Shown: positions 22,387 to 33,661 of the stretch, piece by piece
Numbering within the stretch: position 1 is the stretch's first letter
Layout: the number at the start of each line of letters is the position of its first letter
Source: JALORV01 sp963775635
GTDB lineage: Bacteria > Pseudomonadota > Gammaproteobacteria > Burkholderiales > Burkholderiaceae_F
Assembly (NCBI GenBank): GCA_963775635.1
Contig: CAVZJO010000004.1
Location: forward strand, 1-64,000
Length of the DNA stretch: 64,000 nucleotides
Direction: 5' to 3'
Notes under the pieces: generated by a model
Told to the model about the DNA's origin: nothing
Databases searched by the model: none
Seen by the model: the letters and a program-made list of their open reading frames with translations, nothing else
Translations under genes and position numbers: made by a program

Positions 22387-23042
22387 TCTTCCTTCAGCTT
22401 TTCGAGGTGGCGGATGTCCAGGCTGTCGAATTGCTCGCGGATCTGGAACATGAACACACCGAGAATGATCAGCGCGACCAGCACGTCGAGGGCAATACCC
22501 AGCTCGACCACCATAGGCATTCCGTAAGTCGCGCTGGTCGCTGCGAAGAACAGCGCGTTTTCCATCGCGAGGAAACCGATCACCTGCGGGATCGCCTTGG
22601 TGCGGGTGATCATCATCAGGAACGACAACAGCACGCACGCGAGCGCGATGCCAAGCGTGCCTCGGGCGACCGACTGCGATAGCCCCGAGATCGGCAATGC
22701 CAGATTGAACGCAAAGATGACGAGCACGATGCCGAACAGCATCGTCGTCGGAATGTTGATCAGCGTCTCGACGTCCCAGCGCACGTTGAGCCGCTCGATC
22801 ATCCGGTGCAGCAGCCACGGCATCAGGAAGACCTTCAGCACGAGAGTGATGGCGGCGGAGTAGTAGAGGTGCGGCTGGCCGGTGAAATGGGCCATGACGG
22901 TCGTCGATGCAGCGAGCACCAGTCCCTGCATCGTGAATAGATGTATCAGCGACAGCACGCGCCGCTGCGCCAGCAGGCCGAACGAGAGCAGCAGTAGGAC
23001 CGCCGCGAACAGATTGACCAGTTGTGTCACGAGACTCGGCAT
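22383..23042 (-). CDS. hyfE: HyfE-like membrane subunit (NuoK/MrpC-related)
   Basis: A 219-residue protein with about six membrane helices. It has LFTMQGLVLAASTTVMAHFT, KVFLMPWLLHRMIERLNVRW and the NuoK-like AIPQVIGFLAMENALFFAATSATYGMP, with a membrane Glu in the second half. It ends in a charged tail (FDSLDIRHLEKLKEE), as HyfE proteins do. It is placed between the hyfC and hyfF homologues, as in E. coli hyf. Confidence 0.9.
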   Translation of the reverse strand: MPSLVTQLVNLFAAVLLLLSFGLLAQRRVLSLIHLFTMQGLVLAASTTVMAHFTGQPHLYYSAAITLVLKVFLMPWLLHRMIERLNVRWDVETLINIPTTMLFGIVLVIFAFNLALPISGLSQSVARGTLGIALACVLLSFLMMITRTKAIPQVIGFLAMENALFFAATSATYGMPMVVELGIALDVLVALIILGVFMFQIREQFDSLDIRHLEKLKEE

Positions 23043-23045
23043 CGT

Positions 23046-23989
<944 letters not shown>

Positions 23990-23993
<4 letters not shown>

Positions 23994-26008
23994 CGGAACA
24001 CCAGCACGAGCATCACCAGCAGGGTGACGAAGCTGTACATCAGATAGGTCGAGATCCGGCCCTGCTGCAGCAGGCCGACCAGACGCGACGTCGCCTCGGT
24101 CAGCCGTGCCACTGGCAGGTACAACCAATGCCAGAAGTGATCTCGTGCGACAAGGTGGTAAGACGGCTGTCGATCGAACGGCGTCGGCAGATGCCGTTCG
24201 ATGCGGAAAAATGGTTCGAAGACTTGGCGGATCGGCTGGCCGAAGCCTTCGGCCGTGTCCTGCATTCGCGGATTTTGCAATGGGAAACCGCAATCCCAAG
24301 CAGCGGCGCGGCGCAACCGGCCGTGGTACAGCCTGCGCACCAGCAAGAACGCCAGCGCGCAACTTGCCGCCATCAGCAGCAGGAAAAGCAGCGGGCTGTA
24401 GCTGGCCCGGTCCGGATCGACCGGGGCGAGGATCAGCCATCCATGGGCGGCCACCTGTGGACCGATGCCTTCGCCGACCAGAGTGCGGGTGACCGGGTCG
24501 ATCAGCGCGATGACCTGCGCCGGAAGGAGCCCGAGCACGACGCAGCCGCCTGCCAGCCAGATCAGTCCTGCGCGTTCCCAGGCCACCGCATCGTGCGATT
24601 TCGCGAGATGCGCTTCGCGCGGCTGGCCCAGGAAGATCACGCCGAAGAACTTGACCATCACGTAGCCTCCGAGCGCGGCCACCAGGGCGATACCCGCAGC
24701 GACGACTGGCACGAGGTTGTTGACGAACGTGCTCTTCAGTCCGAGCGTGAACAGGAAGCTCTGCAGCAGCAGCCACTCGGACACGAAACCGTTCAACGGA
24801 GGCAGCCCGGCCGCGGCCAACGCACCAGTCAGCGAGAGCCAGCCGACCCAGGGCATGAAGCGCAACAGCCCGCCGAGCTTGCCGAGGTTGCGCTCGCCGG
24901 TCGCGTGCAGCACGGCGCCGGTGCCGACGAAGAGCAGGCTCTTGAAGAATGCGTGATTGATCGCGTGATACAGCACTGCCGTCAGGCGAGCGCTGCCATC
25001 GGCGCCATGCCGTAACCGACGAACAGCAGTGCCAGGCCGATGCCGACGACGAGCAGCCCGATGTTCTCGATCGACGAGTAGGCGAGCAACCGCTTCATGT
25101 CGGTCTGGATCGCGGCGAACACCACGCCGAACAGCGCGGTCAGCAGGCCGATCGCGAGCGCCAGGACGCCCCACCACCAGAGCTGCGTCTGCAGCACGTC
25201 GAAGCCGATGCGCAGCAGGCCGTAGATGGCGGTCTTCAGCATCACGCCGCTCATCAGTGCCGATACTGGCGACGGCGCGGCTGGATGCGCTTCAGGTAGC
25301 CAGACATGCAGTGGCACGATGCCCGCCTTGGCGCCGAAGCCGAAGAACGCCAGCAGGAACGCGACCGATGCCCAGAACGGCGTCAACTGCTGTGCGCGCA
25401 TGTTGGCGAACGTGTAGTCGCCGGTGTTGGCCTGAAGCACGCCGAAGCACAGCAGAATCGCCAGTGCACCGATGTGCGCGATCAGCAGATAGAGGTAACC
25501 GGCGCGGCGGATTTCGGGGATCACATGGTTCGCCGTCACCAGGAAGAACGACGACAGCGCCATCAGTTCCCACATCACCATGAACACGTAGGCATCGTCG
25601 GCCAGCAGCACCATGGCCATGCTGGCGAGAAACAGGTGATACAGCAGGCACAGCAATCCCGGCGGAGTGCCTTCGCCCTTGCGGAAGTAGCCCGATGCAA
25701 ATGCCGACACGCCCGCGCTCGCGCTGCCGAGCAGCAGCAGGAAGAACGCCGACAGCGGATCGAGCCGAAGGTGAAACGGGAGGCCGGGGAGGCCGAGCGG
25801 CAGCACAGCGGTTTGCGGGGTTCCCAGCAGCGCGATCGTCGCGCAAAATTGCCATCGCCACGCTGACCATTGCACCGAGCGGAAACAGGACACGCGCCAC
25901 GACGAACAGCCCGTGCGGACGTAGCAGGCCTGCCGCACCGAGGCCGATCCAGATGGCGATCGCCACCAGGATCCAGTCGATCGCGAGCCAGTCTGCCGGG
26001 GACGTCAC
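23990..26008 (-). CDS. hyfB: HyfB-like antiporter membrane subunit (two frameshifts)
   Basis: NuoL/MrpA-type subunit of about 672 residues, first gene of the operon. The N-terminus (MTSPADWLAIDWILVAIAIW) is in one frame. After a shift near 25845 the middle runs through LLLADDAYVFMVMWELMALS and FGAKAGIVPLHVWLPEAHPA with KRLLAYSSIENIGLLVVGIG. After a second shift near 24990 the C-terminal part has LYHAINHAFFKSLLFVGTGA and ends LLVMLVLVFR. The conserved proton-path Glu, Lys and His residues of the family are present. Confidence 0.87.
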
Positions 26009-26244
26009 GACTTCTGTCTCCGCCGCAGACCGCCCGCCTGCTTGGAGGCGACGATCAGCCAGTGCGGCAGCGGGCGGCTGCCCGCGTGCTCGATGATGTA
26101 TTCGCGGATCAGCTGGCGCACGACCTGCGATGGCGTCAGGTCCTGTCCGGCGCAGATCTGCTCGAACATCGCCTTCTTGCGAGGGTCGAGCAGCAGAGTC
26201 AGGCGCGCCGTTTTCGATTCTGTCTTTGCGGGCATCGCGGGCAT
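26005..26244 (-). CDS. Ribbon-helix-helix (CopG-like) protein upstream of the Ehr operon
   Basis: A 79-residue protein. SKTARLTLLLDPRKKAMFEQ is a typical RHH beta strand and first helix, followed by LTPSQVVRQLIREYIIEH for the second helix. It is the first gene of the minus-strand run, and its stop overlaps the hyfB start (ATGA). It could be an autoregulator of the operon. No toxin-like partner is next to it, so an antitoxin role is not supported. Confidence 0.7.
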   Translation of the reverse strand: MPAMPAKTESKTARLTLLLDPRKKAMFEQICAGQDLTPSQVVRQLIREYIIEHAGSRPLPHWLIVASKQAGGLRRRQKS

Positions 26245-26358
26245 TGGACGTGCGTGAGGTTCACATGTTAATCACATGTGCATCAAACGCGAATGCTTCG
26301 ACTGGTCGCGCGTCGGTTCGCTTGATCGCGATCAAGCGATGGCGAGTCGTCAGGCCCG

Positions 26359-28443
26359 CTACTTCACTCGCATTCCCGGTTGGGCGCCTGGGTGCGGATC
26401 GAGCAGGAAGATCCCGGGATTCGACTCTTCGTCGGCATGGCTGGCGGCGAGCACCATGCCCTCGCTGACGCCGAACTTCATCTTGCGCGGGGCAAGATTG
26501 GCCACCAGCACCGTGAGCCGCCCGACCAGATCCTCCGGCTTGTAGGCCGACTTGATGCCGGAAAAGACGGTCCGCTCGCGTCCTTCACCGGCGTCGAGCG
26601 TCAACTTCAACAACTTGTCGCTGCCGTCGACGTGAGATGCGGCGACGATCCTGGCGATGCGGAAGTCGAGCTTCGCGAAGTCGTCGATCGTGATGGTGTT
26701 CCGCGATCGCGGCGCCGCCGGGCAACGGCGTTGGCGCTTGCTCTTCGGCGGGCGGCTCGAACAGCGCGTCGATCTGCTTCGCCTCCACGCGCGCCATCAG
26801 GTGCTTGTACGGTGCTATGCGGTCAACCGCGACGAGCAGGTCGCTCCAGTTGAATGCCCGATCCATCCCGAACAGTTCGCGCGCCACCCGCTCGGCAGTC
26901 GCGGGCAGCACGGGCGTCAAGATAGATGGTCAGCGTCCGGAAGCAGCGGATGACGTCACTGCAGACGGCCTGCAGCAGCGGTTTCTGTTCCGGATCCTTC
27001 GCCAGTTCCCACGGGCGGTACTTGTCGAAGTGTTCGTTTGCGACGTCGGCAATGCGCATGACTTCCCTGAGAGCCTTGCCGAACTCGCGCTGCTCATACA
27101 TCTCTTCGACCTCTTCGGCTGACCCGAACGCGACGCATCTGGCTTCCCGCGACAAGCGGATCATCGCCGGAGAAGAGTTGACCGTCGAACTGCCGAGCGA
27201 GAAAACTCGCGGCCCGGCTCGCGATGTTGACGTACTTGCCGATCAGGTCGCTGTTGACCCGTTGCATGAAGTCGTCGGGATTGAAGTCGATATCTTCGAC
27301 GTGCCCGTTGAGCTTGGCCGCGACGTAGTAGCGGAACCACTCGGGGTTCATGCCGAGCTCGAGATAGCGCAGCGGATCGATACCGGTGCCGCGGCTCTTG
27401 CTCATCTTCTCGCCGCTGACGGTGATGAAACCGTGCACGTAAACGTTGTCCGGCACCTTGCGGCCGGAAAAGTGCAGCATCGCCGGCCAGAACAGCGTGT
27501 GGTGGTAGATGATGTCCTTGCCGATGAAATGGATCTGCTCGACATCGTCGGCGCTGACGAACTCGTCGAAGCTGCGCGTTTCGCCGCGCGCCCGGGCCTT
27601 GCCGCTGTCGAAATAGGACTTCAGCGACGCCAGGTAGCCGATCGGCGCGTCGAACCACGTGTAGAAGAACTTGCCCGGCGCGTCGGGAATCGGGATGCCG
27701 AAATATGGGGCGTCGCGCGAGATGTCCCAATCGGAGAGGCCTTTGCCGTCCGGTCCAAGCCATTCCTGTGTCTTGGCGTAGACCTCTGGCTGCAGCGTCT
27801 TCTCGCCGCGGCGGTTGCTGCCGGCGGTCCACGCACGTAGGAATTGGACGCAGCGCGCATCCGACAGTCTGAAGAAGAAGTGATCGGACTTGCGCAGCTC
27901 CGGGCGCGCGCCGGTCAGTACCGAGTACGGATCGATCAGGTCGGTCGGCGCGTAGGTCGAGCCGCACACCTCGCAGTTGTCGCCGTACTGGTCCTTCGCA
28001 CCGCACTTCGGACACGTGCCCTTGATGTAGCGGTCGGGCAGGAACATGCCTTTCACTGGATCGTAAAACTGCTCGATCGTCCGCGCGTCGATCAGCCCCT
28101 CGCGCTTCAGCGCCCGGTAGACGGTCTGCGACAACTCGACGTTCTCCGGCGAATCGGTCGTGTGCCAGTGGTCGAAGCCGACGTGAAAGCCGTCGAGGTA
28201 CTGCTGGCGCGCAGCGCGCATCTCGCTGATGAACGCTTGCGGCGTCTTGCCCGCCTTCTCGGCGGCGATCATGATCGGAGCGCCATGCGCGTCCTCGGCG
28301 CAGACGAAATGGACATCGTGGCCGCGCATCCGCTGGAAGCGCACCCAGATATCGGCCTGGATGTACTCCATGATGTGGCCGACGTGCGGCTTGCCGTTGG
28401 CGTACGGTAAGGCGGTGGTGACAAACAGGCGTCGTCGATTCAT
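26359..28443 (-). CDS. metG: Methionine--tRNA ligase (three or more frameshifts)
   Basis: Charges tRNA-Met, essential for initiation. From ATG 28443 the first 435 residues are in frame: the HIGH motif as HVGHIMEYIQAD, a zinc knuckle (CPKCGAKDQYGDNCEVCG) and EKMSKSRGTGI. The anticodon domain follows after shifts near 27150 (YEQREFGKALREVMRIADVA with PWELAKDP), 26930 (FGMDRAFNWSDLLVAVDRI) and 26700. The C-terminal tRNA-binding EMAP/OB domain is intact at 26359-26613 (GRLTVLVANLAPRKMKFGVSEGM). Total length (about 694) is that of the dimeric MetG1 type. It is divergent from apbC. Confidence 0.92.
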
Positions 28444-28708
28444 TGGGTGGTCGGCTTTCGATGTGCAGGGGCCGCGAGCGGCTCGCGGCGGGCCGTCAGT
28501 GCGACGGCGGGCACATTCGTTCGACAGGACCGACGCCGGCCGTGCCGTTCGGGCGCGTAGTGAACATCGGCCGAAGCATCATTCGCTGACTCGACAGTGC
28601 GGGTTAGTCCGATGGAGGGGCATTCTATCAACCGGGTCTTGCAGCGGCGCGCTCCGCTAGACTGAGGAGTTCGTTCAGCGCCGATCGGCGCTCTCTGGAA
28701 GTCCGCTC
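28444..28708. other. Divergent intergenic region between metG and apbC with a hairpin
   Basis: This gap must hold the promoters of both genes. A perfect 7-base hairpin CCGCGAG-CGG-CTCGCGG lies at 28472-28488, about 30 bases upstream of the metG start, in what would be its leader. No T-run follows on either strand. No convincing -35/-10 pair was identified by eye. Confidence 0.4.
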
Positions 28709-29794
28709 ATGGCCATCACCGTAGACCGCGTTAACCAGGTGCTCGCGGGCATCGTCGATCCGAATACCGGCAAGGATCTCGTCAGTTCGCGCTCTGCCCG
28801 CAAGGTGCACGTCGACGGCGACGATGTTGCGCTCGATGTCGAACTCGGCTATCCCGCCGCCAGCCAGATCGGGCCCATCCGCCGCCGTGTGATCGACGCG
28901 TTGAAGGAGGCGGGCGCGGGCAACGTCAGCGCCAACGTGACGATGAAGATCGTGGCGCACGCGGTGCAGCGCGGCGTGAAAGTGATGCCCAACGTGAAGA
29001 ACATCATCGCGATCTCGTCGGGAAAGGGCGGCGTGGGCAAGAGCACGGTCGCGGTGAACCTCGCTCTGGCGCTCTCCGCCGAAGGTGCCCAGGTCGGCGT
29101 GCTGGATGCCGACATCTACGGGCCGAGCCAGCCGATCATGCTGGGCATTTCCGGCAAACCAGAGAGCCTCGATGGCCGCACGATCGAGCCCAGTTCCAAC
29201 CATGGCGTTCAGATGAGTTCGATCGGGCTGCTGGTCGACACCGACCAGCCGATGGTGTGGCGCGGCCCGATGGTGACGCAGGCGCTGCAGCAGCTGCTGG
29301 GTCAGACCAACTGGAAGGATCTCGACTACCTCGTGGTCGACATGCCGCCGGGAACCGGCGATATCCAGCTCACCCTGGCGCAGCAGGTGCCCGTCACAGG
29401 CGCGGTCATCGTGACCACGCCGCAGGACATCGCGCTGATAGACGCCAAGAAGGGGCTCAAGATGTTCGAGAAAGTCAGCATCCCGATCCTCGGCATCGTC
29501 GAGAACATGGCGGTCCATGTGTGCTCGAAGTGCGGCCATGCCGAGCACATCTTCGGCGCCGACGGTGGGCGCCGAATGGCCGAGCAATATGGTGTCGAGT
29601 ATCTCGGCAGCCTGCCGCTCGACATCCGAATCCGCGAGCAGACCGATTCCGGACGACCGACTGTCGTTGCCGAGCCGGACAGCGAGATCACGAGCACCTT
29701 CAAGGAGATTGCGCGCAAGGTCGCGGTGCGCATCGCCGAGAAGGCGAAGGACATGTCACTGAAAATGCCGACGATCAAGGTCAGCCACACCTGA
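28709..29794 (+). CDS. apbC: Iron-sulfur cluster carrier protein ApbC/Mrp (P-loop ATPase)
   Basis: Cytoplasmic scaffold/carrier that transfers Fe-S clusters to apo-enzymes. The 361-residue protein has an N-terminal DUF59/FeS_assembly_P-like domain (about 1-85). The ATPase core has the deviant Walker A SSGKGGVGKSTVAVNLALAL, DADIYGPSQP, and DYLVVDMPPGTGDIQLTL. The cluster-binding CxxC is in HVCSKCGHAEHIFG. The pairing with a divergent metG is conserved in proteobacteria. Confidence 0.95.
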   Translation: MAITVDRVNQVLAGIVDPNTGKDLVSSRSARKVHVDGDDVALDVELGYPAASQIGPIRRRVIDALKEAGAGNVSANVTMKIVAHAVQRGVKVMPNVKNIIAISSGKGGVGKSTVAVNLALALSAEGAQVGVLDADIYGPSQPIMLGISGKPESLDGRTIEPSSNHGVQMSSIGLLVDTDQPMVWRGPMVTQALQQLLGQTNWKDLDYLVVDMPPGTGDIQLTLAQQVPVTGAVIVTTPQDIALIDAKKGLKMFEKVSIPILGIVENMAVHVCSKCGHAEHIFGADGGRRMAEQYGVEYLGSLPLDIRIREQTDSGRPTVVAEPDSEITSTFKEIARKVAVRIAEKAKDMSLKMPTIKVSHT

Positions 29795-29855
29795 TCGCCG
29801 TTTCGTCCGGCGAACAATCAGACCCACCCGGACCGTAGCCGCAAAGGACCTAGAG

Positions 29856-30851
29856 ATGAGAGCTTTTCTGCTTGGCTTCTTGGCGTCTGCATTGACTGCC
29901 TGCGCGACCACGCAGGTGGGCGGTCCAACAGTGACGATACTTACCGATCTCGATCCGGCAAGTACGGACCGCACGGTGATCGTCGAGAGCATCACCGCAG
30001 ATCGCAGCGGCATGCTCTATCTTCCCGATCGGGTCACCGGAAACATTTTCCGGGTCGATCCCAAGTCGCCGAAGGCGGTGGTCGTCGGTCGCATCGAGGC
30101 GCGCGAGATCGAGGGCAAAAGAGTCAATGCCGATGCTTCGGGTGTCGCGTTTGATTCTCAGGGCGATCTGTTCGTGGCGGTCGGTCCGTTCCGTGAAGTT
30201 ATGCGCATCCGCGGTGCTGAGCTCAACCCAGCGAAGCCGGGATTGGCGCAGACCTTTGCGACAGGGACCGCTGGCGCGAATGGCATCGCCTTTGACGGGA
30301 AAGGCAATCTTTTTGTCAGCGGTGCCGCCAGCGGAATCGTTTATCGAGTCGGTCCGAATGGCGGCGTAGCCGAAGCCGCGGTGCAAATCGATAAGTACGT
30401 GCGTACGCTTCCCGACGGCAAGACCCAGCAGCAGGTTGTCGCCAACGGTCTTGCGTTCGATGCCAACGGCGTGCTGTATGTCGCCGACACCGCCCGTGGG
30501 GCGATTTGGAAGGTTGTGATTGGCCCCGATGGCAAAGGTGGCAAACCAGTGGTACTGGCTCAGAGCCCGCTGCTCGACGGTGTCGACGGTCTGGCTTTCG
30601 ATCGCAGTGGCACGCTCTGGGCTGTCCAAAATGAGCTTAACTCTATCGTTACGGTGACGCCGGCTGGACAAGTGCGGGAAGTCGCCAAGAACGGCAGCAA
30701 CGGACCATTGGAATTCCCGTCGGCAATTGTCTTTGTTGGCGACCGTGGTTATGTTTCAAACTACGACAACCCACGGCGCGTCAACCTGGACGCCAACGGT
30801 CTTACCGCTCGCGATGGCATAGGAGCCTCCATCGCCCAGGTCGCACCCTAG
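29856..30851 (+). CDS. Lipoprotein with an SMP-30/NHL-type beta-propeller
   Basis: A 331-residue protein with a lipoprotein signal (LLGFLASALTAC, lipidated Cys 16). It has repeated propeller blades, for example ASGVAFDSQGDLFVAV, ANGIAFDGKGNLFVSGA, ANGLAFDANGVLYVADTA and VDGLAFDRSGTLWAVQN. These 'GxAFDxxGxLYVA' repeats are those of the SMP-30/gluconolactonase-like or NHL group. The substrate is not deducible. It stands alone, convergent with the ModA-like gene. Confidence 0.75.
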   Translation: MRAFLLGFLASALTACATTQVGGPTVTILTDLDPASTDRTVIVESITADRSGMLYLPDRVTGNIFRVDPKSPKAVVVGRIEAREIEGKRVNADASGVAFDSQGDLFVAVGPFREVMRIRGAELNPAKPGLAQTFATGTAGANGIAFDGKGNLFVSGAASGIVYRVGPNGGVAEAAVQIDKYVRTLPDGKTQQQVVANGLAFDANGVLYVADTARGAIWKVVIGPDGKGGKPVVLAQSPLLDGVDGLAFDRSGTLWAVQNELNSIVTVTPAGQVREVAKNGSNGPLEFPSAIVFVGDRGYVSNYDNPRRVNLDANGLTARDGIGASIAQVAP

Positions 30852-30885
30852 GTGGCCGAGTGGCGGTGACGAGTCGCGAGCGTTC

Positions 30886-31599
30886 CTAGACTTCGAATCC
30901 AGCTTCCGCTCGAAGGTTGTCCGTTTCCGGTCCGGACAGCAATCGAGCGAAGCGCTGCGCAACCTCGGGCTGCCGTGCGTCGGCCCAAACGGCAACTGAA
31001 TAGACCGTCGCGAGCTCGAATTCTTTCGGTAGCGGACCGACCAGCGTCACGCCATCCGCGTATTTGATCTCGGTAATCTGCGTGCAACCGATCGGTGCGG
31101 TGCCAGTGCTTTGCGCCATCGCGCGCATCGCCATCGCACCGTTCGGATGCGGTCGCAACCGCGGCGCGACGTCTGCGAATATGCCGAGTTGCTCGAGCAC
31201 TCGCTTGAAGTGAATCCCCGCGGTGGCACGCTGCGGATCTGGCAGAAAGATATCCGTCGCAGCGCGCAGACTTCGCTCCAGTGCTGCCCGATCCTTGATG
31301 TCCGGTAACGCGTCGCTCGCCCGAACGCCGATACCGGTACGCACTTGGCCCAGTGCGGTGCGCGTCGCCGCGACGACGTGCCCGCTCGCTGCCAACTCAT
31401 CGAGCATCGCCGCGGTCAGGATGAGCACGTCGCACGGCTCACCGGTGAAGAGCTTCTCGCGGATCGCACCGACCGCACCGAAGGTCGCATGAAGCGCAAC
31501 GCTGGTGTCCGCGAGAAACCGCGGGGCGATCGAGGCGACCAGGCCCTGCGCAGCACCCGCGCTCAGGACACGCAGGTCCTCGAGCGCGCGAGCGGTCAT
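30886..31599 (-). CDS. ModA-like substrate-binding protein without a signal peptide
   Basis: A 237-residue periplasmic-binding-protein type II domain starting MTARALEDLRVLSAGAAQGL. It has the ModA-type pattern (FGAVGAIREKLFTGEPCDVLIL, then PIGCTQITEI in the second lobe). It begins directly at the first beta strand and has no hydrophobic leader, so as annotated it would be cytoplasmic. The ATG overlaps the stop of the upstream Bug receptor (ATGA), so the two are probably co-translated. No transporter permease or ATPase is nearby. Confidence 0.7.
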   Translation of the reverse strand: MTARALEDLRVLSAGAAQGLVASIAPRFLADTSVALHATFGAVGAIREKLFTGEPCDVLILTAAMLDELAASGHVVAATRTALGQVRTGIGVRASDALPDIKDRAALERSLRAATDIFLPDPQRATAGIHFKRVLEQLGIFADVAPRLRPHPNGAMAMRAMAQSTGTAPIGCTQITEIKYADGVTLVGPLPKEFELATVYSVAVWADARQPEVAQRFARLLSGPETDNLRAEAGFEV

Positions 31600-32567
31600 T
31601 GATCTGCTTTGGCTCCGGAGATCTTGACGATCCGATCCCACTTCGCAATGTCGTTAGTCATGAAGCGAGCAAACTCGTCCGGAGTCATCGTCATCGCGAC
31701 TGCACCCTGCTTCGCCCACGCGTCACGCACATCGGGTCGGCTCGTGATCGTCGAGATCTCTGCATTCAGACGATTGACGATATCCCGCGGGGTGTTTCGC
31801 GGTGCCATGACACCCAACCAGATGACCGCCTCATAGCCCGGCACACCGGCTTCCGCCACCGTCGGAACTTCAGGCAACACCGCCGATCGCTTATCACCGG
31901 TGGTGCCGAATGCCTTTACCTTTCCGCTACGAATGTGATCGGTCATTGTCGGCACTGCGTCGAACATCATTTGCACCTGTCCGGCCAGCGTGTCGGTGCG
32001 AGCACCGGCGCTTCCTTTGTAGGGCACGTGCACGATGTCAACGCCTGCCATCGCTTTGAACAACTCGCCCGCCATGTGATACGGCGTGCCGTTGCCGGAC
32101 GACGCATAGTTAAGCTCCTTCGGCTTCGACTTAGCGAGCTTCAGCAGCTCGGCCAGATTGTTGGCCGGCACCGATGGATGGACGACGAGAACGAGGTCGG
32201 AAGAATTGATCGGCGCCACGGCAACAAAGTCGCGCATCAACTGGTATGGCCTGTTCGGAATCAGTGATTCGTTGACTGTGTGGGTGTTGGACATCATCAG
32301 CAGCGTGTAGCCGTCCGCCGGGCTCTTCGCGACCGCATCGGTACCGATGATCGAACCCGCTCCCGGGCGGTTGTCGACGATGAACGTCTGCCCGAGTGCA
32401 TCCTGCAAGCGCTGGCCAATGAAGCGCGCGTAAATGTCCGCCGGCCCGCCCGGCGAGAATGGCACGATGATGCGCACCGGCTTCGTCGGGTATTCCTGCG
32501 CGTGCGAAGCGATGCCGAAAAGTGCCAGCCATGCGCCTAGTATCACTCTCATCATTTGACGCGACAT
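31596..32567 (-). CDS. Bug-family (TctC-like) periplasmic solute-binding receptor
   Basis: A 323-residue tripartite-tricarboxylate-type receptor with a signal peptide (MRVILGAWLALFGIASHAQ). It has the family core YPTKPVRIIVPFSPGGPADIYAR, IVDNRPGAGSIIGTDAVAKS, ADGYTLLMMSNTHTVN and VDIVHVPYKGSAGARTD. Bug proteins bind small carboxylates or related metabolites. The start MSRQMMR at 32567 follows a strong Shine-Dalgarno sequence (AAGGAGG). Like most of its family it is an orphan with no adjacent TctAB. It is coupled to the ModA-like gene. Confidence 0.92.
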   Translation of the reverse strand: MSRQMMRVILGAWLALFGIASHAQEYPTKPVRIIVPFSPGGPADIYARFIGQRLQDALGQTFIVDNRPGAGSIIGTDAVAKSPADGYTLLMMSNTHTVNESLIPNRPYQLMRDFVAVAPINSSDLVLVVHPSVPANNLAELLKLAKSKPKELNYASSGNGTPYHMAGELFKAMAGVDIVHVPYKGSAGARTDTLAGQVQMMFDAVPTMTDHIRSGKVKAFGTTGDKRSAVLPEVPTVAEAGVPGYEAVIWLGVMAPRNTPRDIVNRLNAEISTITSRPDVRDAWAKQGAVAMTMTPDEFARFMTNDIAKWDRIVKISGAKADQ

Positions 32568-32707
32568 CGATGCCTCCTTGCACATGGCTCGTTGTATCCG
32601 GCGCTGACTGCCGGCGTCATCCTCTAGGTGCGAACGCGATCGATGTGAAGCATAGCCCGCAGCAGGTCGAAGTCGATCTGACTTCGTTCTCGCTCACCCT
32701 TCGAAGC

Positions 32708-33661
32708 TCAGTAACCGCCTGGGATCACCACGCCCCACGGCTGTTCGCCGACCTTGATCTGCTTGATTTCCTTGCGCGCTGCCGTGTCGATCACCGACAC
32801 CGTGTTCGAGCGACCGTTCGCCACGTACAGCTTGGCGCCGTCGGCGGTCAGTGCCATGTTCCAGGGCCGGTTGCCCACCTTGATGGTCTGCGTGACGCTG
32901 TTGTTCGCGGTGTCGATCACCATCACTGTGCCATCGGCCCCGTTGGAGACATAGACCTCTTTGCCGGACGGATGCATCTTGATGCCGTTGGAGCGGCCAC
33001 CGGCCGGAATCGTCGCCAGCACTTTGCGCGTGGCGACGTCGATCGCGTACACCGTGTTGGCGAGCTCGCAGGCCACGTAGGCGCGCGTGCCATCGGGCGT
33101 GAAGCCGATGCCGCGCGGCCGCTTGCCGACGCGCACGGTGCCGGCCAGCGCACGCGCAGCGACGTCGATGACGTCGACCACCTGCGACTCCTCGGCGCTG
33201 ACGAACACCCACTTGCCATCGGGGCTGAACACGGCGTGCTCGGGATTCTCACCCTCGACCTTGACTTTGAACGCGACCTTGCCGGTCGCGGTGTCGACGA
33301 ACAGCACCTGGTGGTCTTCCTCGATCGCCACCGCGATCCAGCGGCCGTCGGGCGAGCGACCGACGCCCTCGGGTGATTCGCCGAGTTCGACGCTGCCGGA
33401 CGCGCTGCGCGTGGCCAGGTCGATGATGCGCAGCGCATTGCTCTTCTGGTCGCTGACGTAGAGCCGCTTGCCGTCGACGCTGACGGCCATGCCGCGCGGC
33501 GTTTTGCCGGCCTGAATCGAACCGACCACCTCGTCTTTGGCCGTATCGATGATCGACAGCGTCCCGTCCTTCTCGTTGGCCGCATAGGCGTACTGGGCCT
33601 GCGCAGCCAGCGGCGCCAGCGCGGACAGCGCGAGACAACCGGTTATGCGGATCAAGTTCAT
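32708..33661 (-). CDS. Periplasmic YVTN beta-propeller protein (PQQ-dependent catabolism-associated type)
   Basis: A 317-residue protein with a signal peptide (LALSALAPLAAQAQ) and about seven YVTN blades, such as AYAANEKDGTLSIIDTAKDE, LYVSDQKSNALRIIDLATRS and VYVSNGADGTVMVIDTANNS. The resemblance is to the beta-propeller proteins encoded with PQQ-dependent dehydrogenases (TIGR03866-like). That agrees with the quinoprotein and cytochromes downstream at 34-39 kb. The stop of the Sel1 gene overlaps its start (ATGA), so the two form an operon. Confidence 0.85.
   Translation of the reverse strand: MNLIRITGCLALSALAPLAAQAQYAYAANEKDGTLSIIDTAKDEVVGSIQAGKTPRGMAVSVDGKRLYVSDQKSNALRIIDLATRSASGSVELGESPEGVGRSPDGRWIAVAIEEDHQVLFVDTATGKVAFKVKVEGENPEHAVFSPDGKWVFVSAEESQVVDVIDVAARALAGTVRVGKRPRGIGFTPDGTRAYVACELANTVYAIDVATRKVLATIPAGGRSNGIKMHPSGKEVYVSNGADGTVMVIDTANNSVTQTIKVGNRPWNMALTADGAKLYVANGRSNTVSVIDTAARKEIKQIKVGEQPWGVVIPGGY

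Noticed and set aside
26005..26244. Antitoxin of a toxin-antitoxin pair
   Set aside because: The overlapping neighbour is hyfB and the other side is metG. No small toxin gene is present.
28472..28488. Rho-independent terminator between metG and apbC
   Set aside because: The hairpin is perfect but no T-run follows on either strand and both genes read away from it.
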